From: Zychaea mexicana
Lineage: Eukaryota > Mucoromycota > Mucoromycetes > Mucorales > Lichtheimiaceae
Direction of reading: 5' to 3'
Assembly (NCBI RefSeq): GCF_025766255.1
Contig: NW_026516681.1
Location: 124,001 to 188,000 of the forward strand
DNA length: 64,000 nt
Shown piece by piece: positions 21,957 through 33,097 of the stretch (within the stretch, counting starts at the first letter, position 1; each line of letters opens with the position of its first letter). The notes beneath the pieces are model-generated. The model made no database searches, had not been told where the DNA came from, and worked only from the letters and a program-made list of their open reading frames with translations. The position numbers and the translations under genes were made by a program.

Positions 21957-22409
21957 TAGTATCCATTATATTAATAATAGTAATAGTAGAAGTAGTAGAA
22001 GTAGTAGCAGTGGTAGCAGTGGTAGCAGTGATAAAATATATATTAAGGTTGCCGCGTTTAAGACAAAAGGTTATCCTTAATAAGAAAAGAAGAATGTGTA
22101 AATTATGTAAGTAATCAAGTATAAGCAATTACTTATTATATTAAAAACAAGTTGAATTTTTTGATAAAAAGTAATTGAGTTTCGAAAATAAAACAATAGT
22201 AAAATGATTTGTCATCAATAAAAAGCAATTGGTAATGTATATCCCCCTTTTTTAAAAAATTCAAAATAAAAAATCTATACTCTCCCCTACTGAGAAAGGC
22301 AATAAACCATTTCATCAATATTTTTCATAATTTCTTCTTTACTTTTTGATTTATACATCTCTATTATTGTAATAATTGTTTTATAGCATAAGCTAGATAA
22401 AAGCTGCCA
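21957..22409. other. D1 upstream spacer with trinucleotide repeats
   Basis: Contains the displaced first codons of the D1 transposase (21966-21957, minus strand), then a microsatellite rich in TAG/AGTAG/GCAGTGG (about 21970-22032). AT-rich sequence without a gene follows. Confidence 0.6.
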
Positions 22410-22883
22410 CTATTGCAGATATACACTTTTTTGATTTTTTTGGATTTTTTTTATACCTTTTTTAAGAATACCATTGTTATTAACAATTATACATGGTAAT
22501 TCTGGATTTTCAATTTTGTTTGTAGGTTTTTTGTTGCGTTTTTTAGGTGTATAAAGTTTACTATGTTTAATACAAAGAAAATCTGGCTTATTATCACCTA
22601 TATTTGTATTAATCTTCCTATGACACATATGACCTTCTTTTTTACCTCTTCTATGAATAGAAGTACATATATTAGGTGAAGAGTTAAGATACCAAAAGTT
22701 TTTATCTTTGACTTCATTAATTTTTTCTTTAATTATATTCTCTATCAATTTCTTTTTTTCATCTTCTTTTTTAAGTAATATCTCATCTTCAAAATAATTT
22801 TTCATAACTTGTAACATTAATTCTTTAATAGAATTAATCATATTATATTTATCAATAAGTATTTCTGTATTCAAGATAACCAT
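22410..22883 (-). CDS. D1 small Cys/His-motif protein
   Basis: 157 residues, no family name known to me. The N-terminal half is charged and helical, probably coiled coil. The core is C-x3-H-x9-C-x16-C-x2-H (ICTSIHRRGKKEGHMCHRKI, then FLCIKH), a likely zinc knuckle. The C-terminus is Lys-rich. The protein at 55560-56099 has the same core and opening (MVIL-TEIL). Similar G-rich Cys/His knuckles occur in proteins of large DNA viruses, a resemblance from memory of the pattern rather than a search. The frame is intact, and the conserved link to the D transposase suggests an accessory role. Confidence 0.65.
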   Translation of the reverse strand: MVILNTEILIDKYNMINSIKELMLQVMKNYFEDEILLKKEDEKKKLIENIIKEKINEVKDKNFWYLNSSPNICTSIHRRGKKEGHMCHRKINTNIGDNKPDFLCIKHSKLYTPKKRNKKPTNKIENPELPCIIVNNNGILKKGIKKIQKNQKSVYLQ

Positions 22884-23051
22884 TTTTATTTTATGAAAAT
22901 TCGGGTAAGATATAATGTGTTTATTTTTATAATAAGAAAAAATTCAATTTTTAATAAAAAAGTATGCACGTCAAAAATGTTTGTGTAACATTTAAATCAT
23001 TTCGACCAAAATTGGCCATACCGATAGTAAATTATTTATAGATATAAAAGG

Positions 23052-23595
23052 TTATAGTCCGTAACCGATCAGTCCTCTTGGCGCCATCTTTGGCAAACTT
23101 GCCAGCATGTCTTTGAGCGTTCTTGGAAGCTTTAGTCTCCCTTCAATGGTAGCTTCTGTGTTGTGTTGGTCGTCGGAGCATGTCTCTTCCAGACAGCCAT
23201 ACTCATGAGCCCCATTAATGAAGATGAGGTCAACCTTTGTTCCTACTAGCTTTCTGTCTAGTAGACCCTCATCATCTATCCTCCATGCTTCATTCTTTCT
23301 TACTGAGGAGCTAGAACTGGCCTTTTCACTAGTACATACCAAAGTGATTGGTAAGTTAGGGTGATATAAATCATTAGATATCATGCCGTCGTATAGATTC
23401 AAATACCTTTGCACTTGGAGCTTTGACTCAGAGCTTTGACTCATAGAAGCACGACTGGATAAATCCCTATTTCTGGTGAGTCAGATCAGCTTCGGTGTCA
23501 TCATTGGCTGGCAGAATATCATACAAGAACTAGTCCAAGATATTGATGATGGATATTTGAGGCCAGTACAAATAGGCTTGTTCGATGGGGTGGCG
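23052..23595 (-). pseudogene. Repeated gene Y, 5' part (unit U1), truncated by M1 and by D1
   Basis: Minus strand. Matches gene Y at 53154-53660 closely: YLNLYDGMISNDLYHPNLPI, ...GLLDRKLVGTKVDLIFINGA, ...EGRLKLPRTLKDMLASLPKM. A 13-bp tandem duplication (GAGCTTTGACTCA type, about 23420-23445) and stops break it. The right end is cut by M1 at 23596 and the 3' part is missing at 23052, where D1 begins; the missing part is at 33206-33784. The style (a KVDLIF block with an LPRTLKDML block) recalls a multicopy Mucoromycota gene family of unknown function. Confidence 0.6.
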
Positions 23596-23743
23596 GTAAT
23601 GGGTTTAACACAAAACAGTTAGTTATATATCCTCCTTTAGAAGGAAAGAAAACAAACATACTTCTTACCTTCTACATAGGATCTTATTCAGACATACCTT
23701 TTTAAGGTGGATTCTATAAGTATCATTATTTAATGAGAAACTA

Positions 23744-26700
23744 CAGGATTTTTCATCTCCTAGTGGATGTTTGAACTTTTATTTAGGCAGAAGGGATTTA
23801 ATTTTAGGCAGAGTGGACATGAATGTTAATCTGAGTAGACATGAATAAAAGTTAATCTGGACATGAATGAAAATCAAGCTGGACATGAATGAAAATCGAG
23901 CTGGACATGAATGAAAATCGATCTAGACATGAATGAAAATCGAGCTGGACATGAATATAAATTGACCTGTACATGAATGAAAATCGAGCTGGACATGAAT
24001 AAAGATCGATCTGGACATGGATATAAAACGATCTGGACATGAATATAAATCGATCTGGACATGAGTAAAATCAATCTGGACAAAATAAAAATCAATCTGT
24101 ACATGAATGAAAATCGTTCTGGACAAGAATAATAATCAATGTAAACATGAATAATAGACAACCTGAACATAATAACAGTCAAACTGGACATTGTTTTAGT
24201 CAACTAAGACATAATAAAAGTTGAAGTAGATAATATATTAAGTGTAGCAGAGCAGAATATTTGAGTACTTAAGATTTTCAATTCAAGTCAAGACATAATA
24301 GAAGTTAAGCAGTACAAAGCCAATGTCAAGATATAGTAGTATGGCTGGTTCACTCGTGACAAAAAGCTTGTAGGCTAATGTACAGGAAATGGCAAGGGTG
24401 CGTCAGAGACTCACTACTGTGCGCATAAGCCTATTTTGCTGCTGTGGGAACAGGGCCTGAGCGTTTCCCCTCCATTCATTTTACCCGGGTTGAGTTTAAC
24501 ACAAACTGGAGGCTGGTGGCTGAGGTAGGTGGAAAGTGTGGGGTTTGTTAGCAGCAGCAGGGAGGAAAAAAAAACAACCAAAGATCCTTTTTTTTCTCAT
24601 TACCATTTGCCACGGCAAATCAACAGCTTCGACGCACACTTGTAAATGACTCCTACTCTCTTCACGATGAATAAAAACAAAGAAAACAAAACGGCACAAA
24701 CCACGGATTTATTGAAAAACGAAATGAAGGTAACTGTTTTCTTAAAAAGAGCATGTGCTCAAGATTGATAAGGAGTAGACCGCCGTTACTGCTTAAAAAA
24801 ACGCTGGGTAAGTGAACAAGGGAAGGAAAAGGTTACTGGTTGTGCTTGGGGTATAGCTTTAGTAGACATACGCTCATTCAGAATTACTGTTTTTTTCTTC
24901 TCTGTATATACTTGATGCACCATCTTACACCATTCCAACGTCAGACTTGCGTGCGTAATACAACATCGTGCTCTACCTGCACAAACGATTCGTACTCACA
25001 ACAAGAACGACGCAACAATCTTCTTCTCCAATACTCATACACAATCATATACAACATGGCGCTGATCCGCCATTGACTTGCAAAACATACAGCCTGACGC
25101 GATTATTTTTTTCCTTTTGTATATAACAATGTTAACATCGCCGGTCTTTATGGATAAATGAGCTGTAGATAGCAAGAAGGATAACTGACGGGTTTCTTTC
25201 CGTTTGTGTTGATGTGGATTGGATGAAAATAAAGTATGATGGCCGAGATATAAGAAAGACAAAAAAGAAGGTTCTATAAGAGTTATACAAGTGCGAAGGA
25301 TGTTGTTTCGTGGTGAAGGATGGTTATTGTAATTATTGATATTGCGTGGCAGAGCGTCTGGTGCCATGCACAGTCTCGCGTTTGTGAACCTATTTGTAGC
25401 CACACAATTCCGAGATGCGATCCTTGAGGATCTGCCATCGAGCAGCAGGAACGCACACGATTTCATTAGGAAAGAGTGCAAGAACTCCACGTACAGTCGA
25501 GTGAGAGAGAGCGTAGCGAATGACGTCAAGGGTACTAACTTGTCGGTTGTTCATAGTTGTTGTTATTAACAACAAATAAAGTTGCTGTTGTAATAGCAAA
25601 GAAACTTCCTCCTTCATAACAACAAACACCTTTTCTTCTTTGTCCCTGCCATATTATCATCACCACTCAGAGCTATATCTATAGTTTTTATAGAAGCACT
25701 TGTAATAATATGCAATCCCATCTAACACCCGTTTATGCAGACAACTGAAACATAATGACTACATAATGTATGATCTTTTACTTTTATTTTTTTCATCCCA
25801 ACCATAACATCTACAGTAACAATAATAAAACCCTACATACCACCCATCAGCATATATAACTACCTTATCTATCAAGACCGGCAATGTTCGTGTTGGCATA
25901 TGCAAAAAGAAAAAGGTAATCGTTATTGCCATCGTGTGTGCGAGTACAGCGAATTGCAGAGGAGGATTATAGTTGTGGTGGTGTGTATGCATCATAGGAA
26001 TATAATTATCATCGCATTGATGTGAATACAAACAGCAAAGAAAGAGATGACCGTCATTACGATGATGATGTGCTTGAGCGTACAAGTATTAAAACAAAAG
26101 ACCGGCGTCATAGTCGTCATCGTGTAATATGGGCGTACATGATAGTGAAAGGTAATCGCGTCAGGCTGTATATTTGCAAATCAATGGCAGATCAGTGTGA
26201 TGTTGTATATGATAGTGTATGAGTAATAGAGAAGAAGATTGTTGCGTCGTTCTTGTTGTGAGTACGAATCGTTTGTGCAGGTAGAGGACGATGTTGTATT
26301 ACGCAAGCAAGTCTGACGTTGGAATGGTGCAAGATGGTGCATCAAGTATATACAGAGAAGAAAAAAATACAGTAATTCTGAATGAGCGTATGTCTACTAA
26401 AGCTATACCCCAAGCACAACCAGTAACCTTTTCCTTCCCTTGTTCACTTACCCAGCGTTTTTTTAAGCAGTAACGGCGGTCTACTCCTTATCAATCGTGA
26501 GCACATGCTCTTTTTAAGAAAACAGTTACCTTCATTTCGTTTTTCAATAAATCCGTGGTTTGTGCCGTTTTGTTTTCTTTGTTTTTATTCATCGTGAAGA
26601 GAGTAGGAGTCATTTACAAGTGTGCGTCGAAGCTGTTGATTTGCCGTGGCAAATGGTAATGAGAAAAAAAAGGATCTTTGGTTGTTTTTTTTCCTCCCTG

Positions 26701-27547
26701 CTGCTGCTAACAAACCCCACACTTTCCACCTACCTCAGCCACCAGCCTCCAGTTTGTGTTAAACTCAACCCGGGTAAAATGAATGGAGGGGAAACGCTCA
26801 GGCCCTGTTCCCACAGCAGCAAAATAGGCTTATGCGCACAGTAGTGAGTCTCTGACGCACCCTTGCCATTTCCTGTACATTAGCCTACAAGCTTTTTGTC
26901 ACGAGTGAACCAGCCATACTACTATATCTTGACATTGGCTTTGTACTGCTTAACTTCTATTATGTCTTGACTTGAATTGAAAATCTTAAGTACTCAAATA
27001 TTCTGCTCTGCTACACTTAATATATTATCTACTTCAACTTTTATTATGTCTTAGTTGACTAAAACAATGTCCAGTTTGACTGTTATTATGTTCAGGTTGT
27101 CTATTATTCATGTTTACATTGATTATTATTCTTGTCCAGAACGATTTTCATTCATGTACAGATTGATTTTTATTTTGTCTAGATTGATTTTACTCTTGTC
27201 CAGATCGATTTATATTCATGTCCAGGTCGATTTATATTCATGTCCAGGTCAATTTATATTCATGTCCAGATCGTTTTATATTCATGTCCAGATCGATCTT
27301 TATTCATGTCCAGGTCATGTCCAGCTCGATTTTCATTCATGTCTAGATCGATTTTCATTCATGTCCAGCTCGATTTTCATTCATGTCCAGCTTGATTTTC
27401 ATTCATGTCCAGATCAATTATTATTCATGTCTAGATTAACTTTTATTCATGTCCACTTAGATTAACATTCATGTCTACTCTGCCTAAAATTAAATCCCTT
27501 CTGCCTAAATAAAAGTTTAAACGTCCGCTAGGAGATGAAAGATCCTG
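23744..27547. mobile_element. F element copy 2
   Basis: A 3804-bp foldback element with the same CAGGATTTTTCATCTCCTAG ends, flanked by TA (23742-23743 and 27548-27549). The 22-bp arrays are at about 23815-24190 and 27070-27475. Arms are mirror images with small indels. It sits at the same M junction (TAAGTAATTAGATAGC) as F3 in M2. Confidence 0.87.
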
Positions 27548-27699
27548 TAAGTAATTAGATAGCATCTAATTTTTAGTAATGATTTATTTAGTTTCAAGAT
27601 TAATTATCTCTTCTTACAGTAGCGCCACAAGAAGGCATAAATCAAGGTACTAGGGGAGAATTTTATAAAATAATAATAATAAATATTGGTATCATAGGA

Positions 27700-28899
27700 G
27701 ATTATTTATTATTATTATAAAAATAATAATAATAATCTTTTATATGAATCATCAACCCAGAATGATTCGTTTAAATAATAGCAAATAACAAAAATTCCAA
27801 TATGTCATAATAACATAGTTATTAATAATACAAAATTATTCCAATCTCTTAATGAAATAATAAGGCAAACTAATTTATGTAATACAGGTCTATTCTTAAT
27901 AAACTCTTGTTCTTCAATTTTAATTAGTTTACTTAACATAACTATAATTAAAAAGAAACAACCAAGAATTCCAATAAATGTAAATAGACAAACACATAAA
28001 ATTAAAATAGGAGTAGGATTTCTATTACTACCTCTAAAATATTCATTTAATAAATTAAATATATCTTGTGGATTTTCAATGAATTTTGAAATTAATTCTA
28101 CAAAATTATTACTATTTTCATTTAGAGAATTAATTTTGAAGTTTCCATCTAGTGGAGGACTACCAGATCTTTCAATAGAGTGATAATACATTCTTTCACA
28201 CATTTCTCTCATTTTTTTTCTTTCTTCAAAGTTATAATTCATCATTTCACCTAATCCATAAGTAGCAAAACCACCAATAGTGCCAACAACACCTAAGAAC
28301 AATCCATTTCTAGGATTTGTTTTTGCAATTTTAACTGCAGCAGTTATTATTGTTCCAGAAATAACTCCCGCAGCAACTCCAGGAGAAGTAATTAGTCTAT
28401 CATTATTAGAATTACTATCTGATGGATGATTATTTGACCCTGCACCTCCATCTCCAAAATTAACATTAAAAGTATTTCTTGATGAAGGATTTGTATTAGA
28501 TGAATTAGGGGCAGAACTTATATAAATTAATAAACCTAGTAATACTAAACCTAAAGAGCCTATAAAAATGTTAGAAAGATTATCATTTAAGAAGTGAATA
28601 AATTCTATAAAATAAAGATGAATAGAATCAACTAGATTATTAGGAATTAAAAATACAGATGCAAATCTAAAATGATTTTTATCTGTAGAATAGTAATACT
28701 TATGTTTAATAAACTTAATAATGGATAGAATATTATTCTGTAATAAAGAATAATAAGTTTGTAATAATCTATTACATCCATAAATAAGTATTTTAAACCA
28801 ATAACTAGAAATAACCCAAACTAAGTTTAAAGTTAATTGTAGGATACAAAGGGGGAATAGGGCGATCGCTAAGATTTTAAAAGACATTTTTGTAAACAT
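27700..28899 (-). pseudogene. M1 multi-pass membrane protein, one premature stop
   Basis: From ATG 28899 the frame is open for 364 codons to TGA at 27807-27805, where other copies have TGT (Cys). The homologous tail would extend to about 27700, giving about 398 residues. About six hydrophobic segments are visible: near residues 8-30, one ending LLIYISS, VAAGVISGTIITAAV, GLFLGVVGTIGGFATYGLG, ILILCVCLFTFIGILGCFFL, and the C-terminal LLITMLL region. A Ser/Asn-rich loop (SSAPNSSNTNPSS) lies between. I do not recognise the family. The AT-rich, hydrophobic, inverted-repeat setting recalls mitochondrial linear plasmids, but that is a guess. It is the only gene of the M element. Confidence 0.6.
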
Positions 28900-29280
28900 T
28901 TTCTTTTAATAAATTAATAAAATTAGATAGCATTAATTAAATAACACTATTTTTTTAAAAAATAAAGACATTTAGTTTCTCATTGAATAATGATACTTAT
29001 AGAATCCACCTAAAAAAGGTATGTCTGAATAAGATCCTATCTAGAAGGAAAGAAGTATGTTTATTTTCTTTCCTTCTAAAGGAGGATATGTAAATAACTG
29101 TTTTATGTTAAACCCATTACCCTTGCGAAAGAGGATATGTAAATAACTGTTTCAAGTTAAACCTATTACCCCCCTCGAAATGGTGTACTTTTTGGTGGGC
29201 CAAAAGGGCAGGCATGTTTTTCTATGTAATGAAACGCTTTAGCTCTTACTGTCCCTTTTACACAAGCACACAAATGGGGT

Positions 29281-29696
29281 TTAGCACAATCGTTTTACCT
29301 TTCCAGCATATAACATCAAGTATTGCTCAAAGGCAGGCAGCAATGGTGGTAGTTTGGAGGCTTTGTAGTTGGTGATTTCAGCAAGTTGATCCGGAGAGAA
29401 GTAAGAAAGCCAAACGGCCTCTTTGGGATCGATTATGAGTGAGTGGACGGAGCTAAAACAGTATGAGAATGCTGGTAAAGTATGTTGGTTACTGACCTCC
29501 ACCCTTATCTTTATTTGTCAACTAATATGGACGTACTGATGATGTATATATTTAAGGGCCAATTGCTGCATTTGGTCTTCGACTGCCACTCTTTCTTCAC
29601 CTTCTGCTCTAGCGAGCAGCCACCACTTTTGATTTGCTGCTAGCCGTTTGTATATCATTTTTACCCATAGGCGGTTGCTGGGGGTTAGAGTTGATA
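29281..29696 (-). pseudogene. Repeated gene X, 3' exons (unit U1, now inverted)
   Basis: Exon 29696-29537 reads NRLWVKMIYKRLAANQKWWL and AEGEERVAVEDQMQQLALKY. After a GT-AG intron, exon 29452-29281 reads IDPKEAVWLSYFSPDQLAEI and ends KVKRLC-stop. It is cut at 29697 by a MITE and then RdRp element 2. It is the continuation of 10173-10725 before the inversion. No known domain. Confidence 0.6.
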
Positions 29697-30049
29697 TCGG
29701 GGATTAATCCTTAATCGTAATTCTTTAAAAGGTTTTATTAATTAAAGAAATATCATTGTTTAAAGATATATATAAAAAAATAAAAAATTAGATTATAAAT
29801 TTTTTATTTTTGAAACTAATAACTTTTTTTTAAACTTTTTTTTTTTGGTTTAGGTTTTGTATAAACCTTTTTAAACCTTTGAAAGAGTTATATCCTTTAA
29901 TAATTACTTTAAAATAGGCTAGGAGGTACGACGACGCCCAGTTCATTTAAAAATCAATGAAGTTAGATTTTTATTTGAACACTTGATAGAGTAATACAAT
30001 GACATAATTAATTTACTGTTACAGTAAAATTAATTGTTATTGATTACTC
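29697..30049. mobile_element. MITE of the tRNA-like family, short form, next to RdRp element 2
   Basis: About 353 bp, ends GGGATTAATCC and (inverse) GAGTAATCAATAAC, the same family as 30617-31020. Its matching copy is 45437-45796. The target duplication is not clean here. In U3 the X sequence runs through this point without it (58955-58975). Confidence 0.7.
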
Positions 30050-30500
30050 TTCACACAGTGGTCCCCCGCTTTTTGCAGCAGCGGTTTTTGGTGGAAAAAA
30101 CTGCAAAAAGTGGGGAACTGCAAAAAGTGAGGATGAGTATGAGATGTTACACAGACTGAGTCTATTATGTTAATCAAGTGTCAATGATAGTAAACCAATT
30201 AAAAGTGTTGGTGTTGTACTGAGGCTACTTAAAACACTGTTCATAAGGCACGAACACTGTTCATAAGGCACTTGTAGACAAGTTTTTAGAATAACTACCA
30301 TTATTCTAGGGTTTCGACTAACGTCTCAATGACCAGCTAACCACGTCATCGAAAATCAAAGATTTTCTCTGACCACCCCTAATTATATTGATCATTCTTT
30401 ATTATTTAAAAATAAAACTTAAAAACTAAATATATAAAATAAATTAATAATTAAAAAATTAATAAACTATTAAACAGCCTACTTATTATAAATCAACTCT

Positions 30501-30511
30501 TATATAAAAGG
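30501..30511 (+). promoter_or_regulatory. TATA-like box upstream of RdRp (copy 2)
   Basis: TATATAAAAGG on the RdRp strand, identical in all three copies. It is 582 bases before the ATG here only because of the 404-bp MITE. Confidence 0.45.
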
Positions 30512-30616
30512 CTGTCGTCTCATTCTTGATGTTTATATACTGTACTATCGACACCTCCACACCACTATGGTAAAAGCAAAATACCTAAAGCTTACTGACG
30601 AGCAAAAGGATGCTAT

Positions 30617-31020
30617 GAGGTTCAATCCATAACAATTAATTTTACTGTAAACAGTAAATTAATTTTAGTTATTCCTTTCCCTGTCAAGCGTTCTAGTAAA
30701 TTAAAATTTCATTTTAATTTATCTGAACTGGGGCGTCGTCGTACCTCCTAGCCTAGAAGGAGGGGGTGCTCACTACCGTTCCGCTACTTTTCAAATTAAA
30801 TATTAAACCTTAAAGGATATAACTCTTTTAAAGGTTTAAAAAGGTTTATGCGAAACATAAACATTTTAAAGAATTAAAAAAAAAAGTTAAAAAAAAAGAT
30901 AAAAGTTTTAAAAATAAAAAAATTAAAATCTAATTTTTTATTTTTCCTAAACATGTTTAAACAATGATTTATCTTTAAACAATAAAACCTTTTAAGGAAT
31001 TACAATTAAGGATTAAACCC
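30617..31020. mobile_element. 404-bp MITE with tRNA-like boxes, in RdRp element 2
   Basis: Flanked by CTAT (30613-30616 and 31021-31024). Ends GAGGTTCAATCC and GGGTTTAATCC are imperfect inverted repeats. On the minus strand it contains TAGCGGAACGGTAGTGAGC (like a pol III A box and D arm) and, about 33 bases on, GGTACGACGAC (8 of 11 matches to a B box). The empty site is in RdRp element 1 at about 12785-12835. Confidence 0.82.
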
Positions 31021-31092
31021 CTATCTATCAACATTACATGTAAATGTCACTGGTTCAAGACTCTATGTCCCAGGCTCTCAAGTTAACGGGAA

Positions 31093-32865
31093 ATGTACGA
31101 AGCATGGTTACAAGCGAAGAGAGAGCGAAAACAAGCAATTGTGGAAGCAGAGCGCAGGGCAGAAGCGGCGCGACAAGCATACAAAGCAGCCCTTCAAGAT
31201 GTCAACGACGCAATCAGACCCAACCAACAACAATGTGGACTAAGCATGTACCAAAGTTTCAAGAAGAAGAGCACCCCCAGTCCCTATTTCGAGGACATTG
31301 TATTTGAACAAGATATCAAGGAACCAGAGCTGCACTGGCAGGAAAGGAAAATGCTTAGTACCCTGGACAGGTGGCATAAGCTGAAAGAATTTGATGTCCA
31401 ACCACCTGACGCACTCCGGTTACGAGAAACTCCCAAAACAATAGCTCGCGCACTAGGCTTCACAAAATTCAAACTTCCAATACCACAACAACACCACCTC
31501 GCTTTTACATACATGTCAAACCCTGAAGCAAACCCTGGACCCCAGTATAAAGCAAAAGGATACCAAACAAAACAACAAGGCTACGATCGTGCCATAGTTG
31601 AAGCGGCCAGGGTGTACCAAGAACTAAAGGACGGAAAGTGGCCAGGCGACATCCTGTGGGGAACAGCACAGCGAGACAAAATTGTTGACCTGCGAAACGA
31701 GTTGGATGGTGAAAGGAAATTGGCAAGGCTGGTTTTGATGCCAGATATGCACGAGAGCATACTGGGTGGGGCGATTGCCCAGCCGATTTAGGCGAAACTC
31801 AAAAGACACGACGGCCCAATCATCTATAGGAAGTCATGGTTTGGTCCACAGCAATCGGAAATGCAGAAAAGGCTCTCCGGTGGAAAGCACTATTGGATAC
31901 TTGATGCGAGCACTTTTGACGCGAATGTCCCAGACAAGGTTATCCGTTTTGCTTTTGATGTAATCAAATATGCATACGCCGACCCTGATGATGAATTTCT
32001 CGAGAGATGGTTGCACTGGCATTACGTCCAGTTTGCTAGATCATACATCATACTTTCTGAAGGGTATTTGTACAAGAAGAAAGGTGGAATCCCGAGTGGA
32101 AGCATTTTCACATCATTGATTGATAGCATCTGCAATTTTGTCATGCTCAGACAGGCATTTGGAGAATGCGAGCAAGAACAAGAAAATAAGACAAGAAATA
32201 TGCAGTTCTTCATCAGTGGTGATGATAGTGTAGTGAAGTACACTGGACCTAAAGATGTACCAGAAACAAGTATTGGACGAGTAGCAGAATATCTCGAGAA
32301 AACTTTTAACTATAAGGTGTCGAAGGAGAAGAGTTGGGAGACGGATCATGTTGGATGGATCGATGAAGAAGACAAAGGAGTCGAGTTCCTAGGAACAAGA
32401 TTTGGGCATGTGGAGGGCGAGCCCACCTTCAGAGCATATTCCAAGACATATACACAACTGTTACTCCCAGAAAAACCCGATACGCGACCAAGCGATTTCC
32501 TCAAGAGACTTGTTGGCGCTATGATCGACAATGCATTTGACGACAAAGCCGACAAACTCTTTCAAAAGACGCTTGATCACATAATGCAATACTATGGAGC
32601 GTGGGCTGGTGACAACAGGTGGTACAACGACGACCGGAGAACAGTTGGGTTCGGAGAAGTCACAAGCGTCTACGACTTTTACTCCCAAGGCAGGCACAAA
32701 AGGCTGTACTATGTCGGAAGCACTGTCACTGAAGGAATCAAGTGGATAAATGTCAAAAGAGAAGAAATAGGAACAGACATGATGCCGTCGAAGATAGGAA
32801 TGAGGAGGAAAGGAAGACTAAAGTTAAAAGAAATGTCCATTGCACAAATCCTGGCATATTTTTAA
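31093..32865 (+). pseudogene. Partitivirus-like RdRp, endogenous copy 2
   Basis: 590-codon frame broken only by TAG at codon 233 (31789-31791), where the other copies read CAG. Motifs A, B and C are intact (GDD at codons 376-378, about 32218-32226). Same length as copies 1 and 3 with no indels. The short 3' trailer contains a GGGC-TGTT-GCCC hairpin and AATAAA before the flanking 15-bp repeat (32929-32943). Confidence 0.9.
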
Positions 32866-33097
32866 ATTGTAGTAAATAGAGCAATAGCACCTTGCACCCA
32901 TCGGGCTGTTGCCCTACAATAAAAAGTAAGGCTCTCGAGTTGATAGCGGAAAATTGCAGGTCCCCATTTTTGGCCTGCAAAATGCAAAAAGTGAGGAAAC
33001 TGCAATTTTACTAAGTGATAAGTGGGTATGCTCCAAAAAAATCTGCAAAAATTGAGGATCTGCAAAAAGTAGGGCTGCAAAAAGCAGGGGACCACTG

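Larger units (their letters stand above)
23596..29169 (-). mobile_element. M element copy 1 (contains F2)
   Basis: AT-rich element with inverted ends reading GTAATGGGTTTAACACAAAA and, at the other end, GTAATAGGTTTAACTTGAAA; similarity of the ends extends about 150-190 bp. It carries one membrane-protein gene (minus strand) and F2. Only 148 bp of the left arm remain before F2, so compared with M2 the left arm has been lost. The right end has a tandem duplication of the terminal ~50 bp (29084-29169). It separates gene Y (left) from gene X (right), as M2 does in U2. Confidence 0.75.
30056..33097 (+). mobile_element. RdRp-carrying TIR transposon, copy 2
   Basis: 3042 bp, same ends as copy 1 (one change in the right TIR). 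The right flank is TA then the last codons of the D1 chromodomain gene; the left flank is MITE plus gene X, the same as the right flank of copy 3. The RdRp frame is on the plus strand. It has the same length and the same internal 404-bp MITE as copy 3. A 21-bp tandem duplication (ACACTGTTCATAAGGCACGA region) lies at about 30235-30260. Confidence 0.9.

Noticed and set aside
26022..26222. Charged frame (NSKERDDRHYDDDVLERTSI) in the F centres as a gene
   Set aside because: Short, open in several frames, and without a conserved start; kept only as part of the uncertain centre.
29760..29900. A/T-rich tracts as a replication origin or centromere
   Set aside because: They belong to the MITE family and repeat at each copy; nothing specific to an origin.
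29697..31020. A functional tRNA gene in the MITE
   Set aside because: A-box match is good, but the B box is weak and no full cloverleaf can be drawn.
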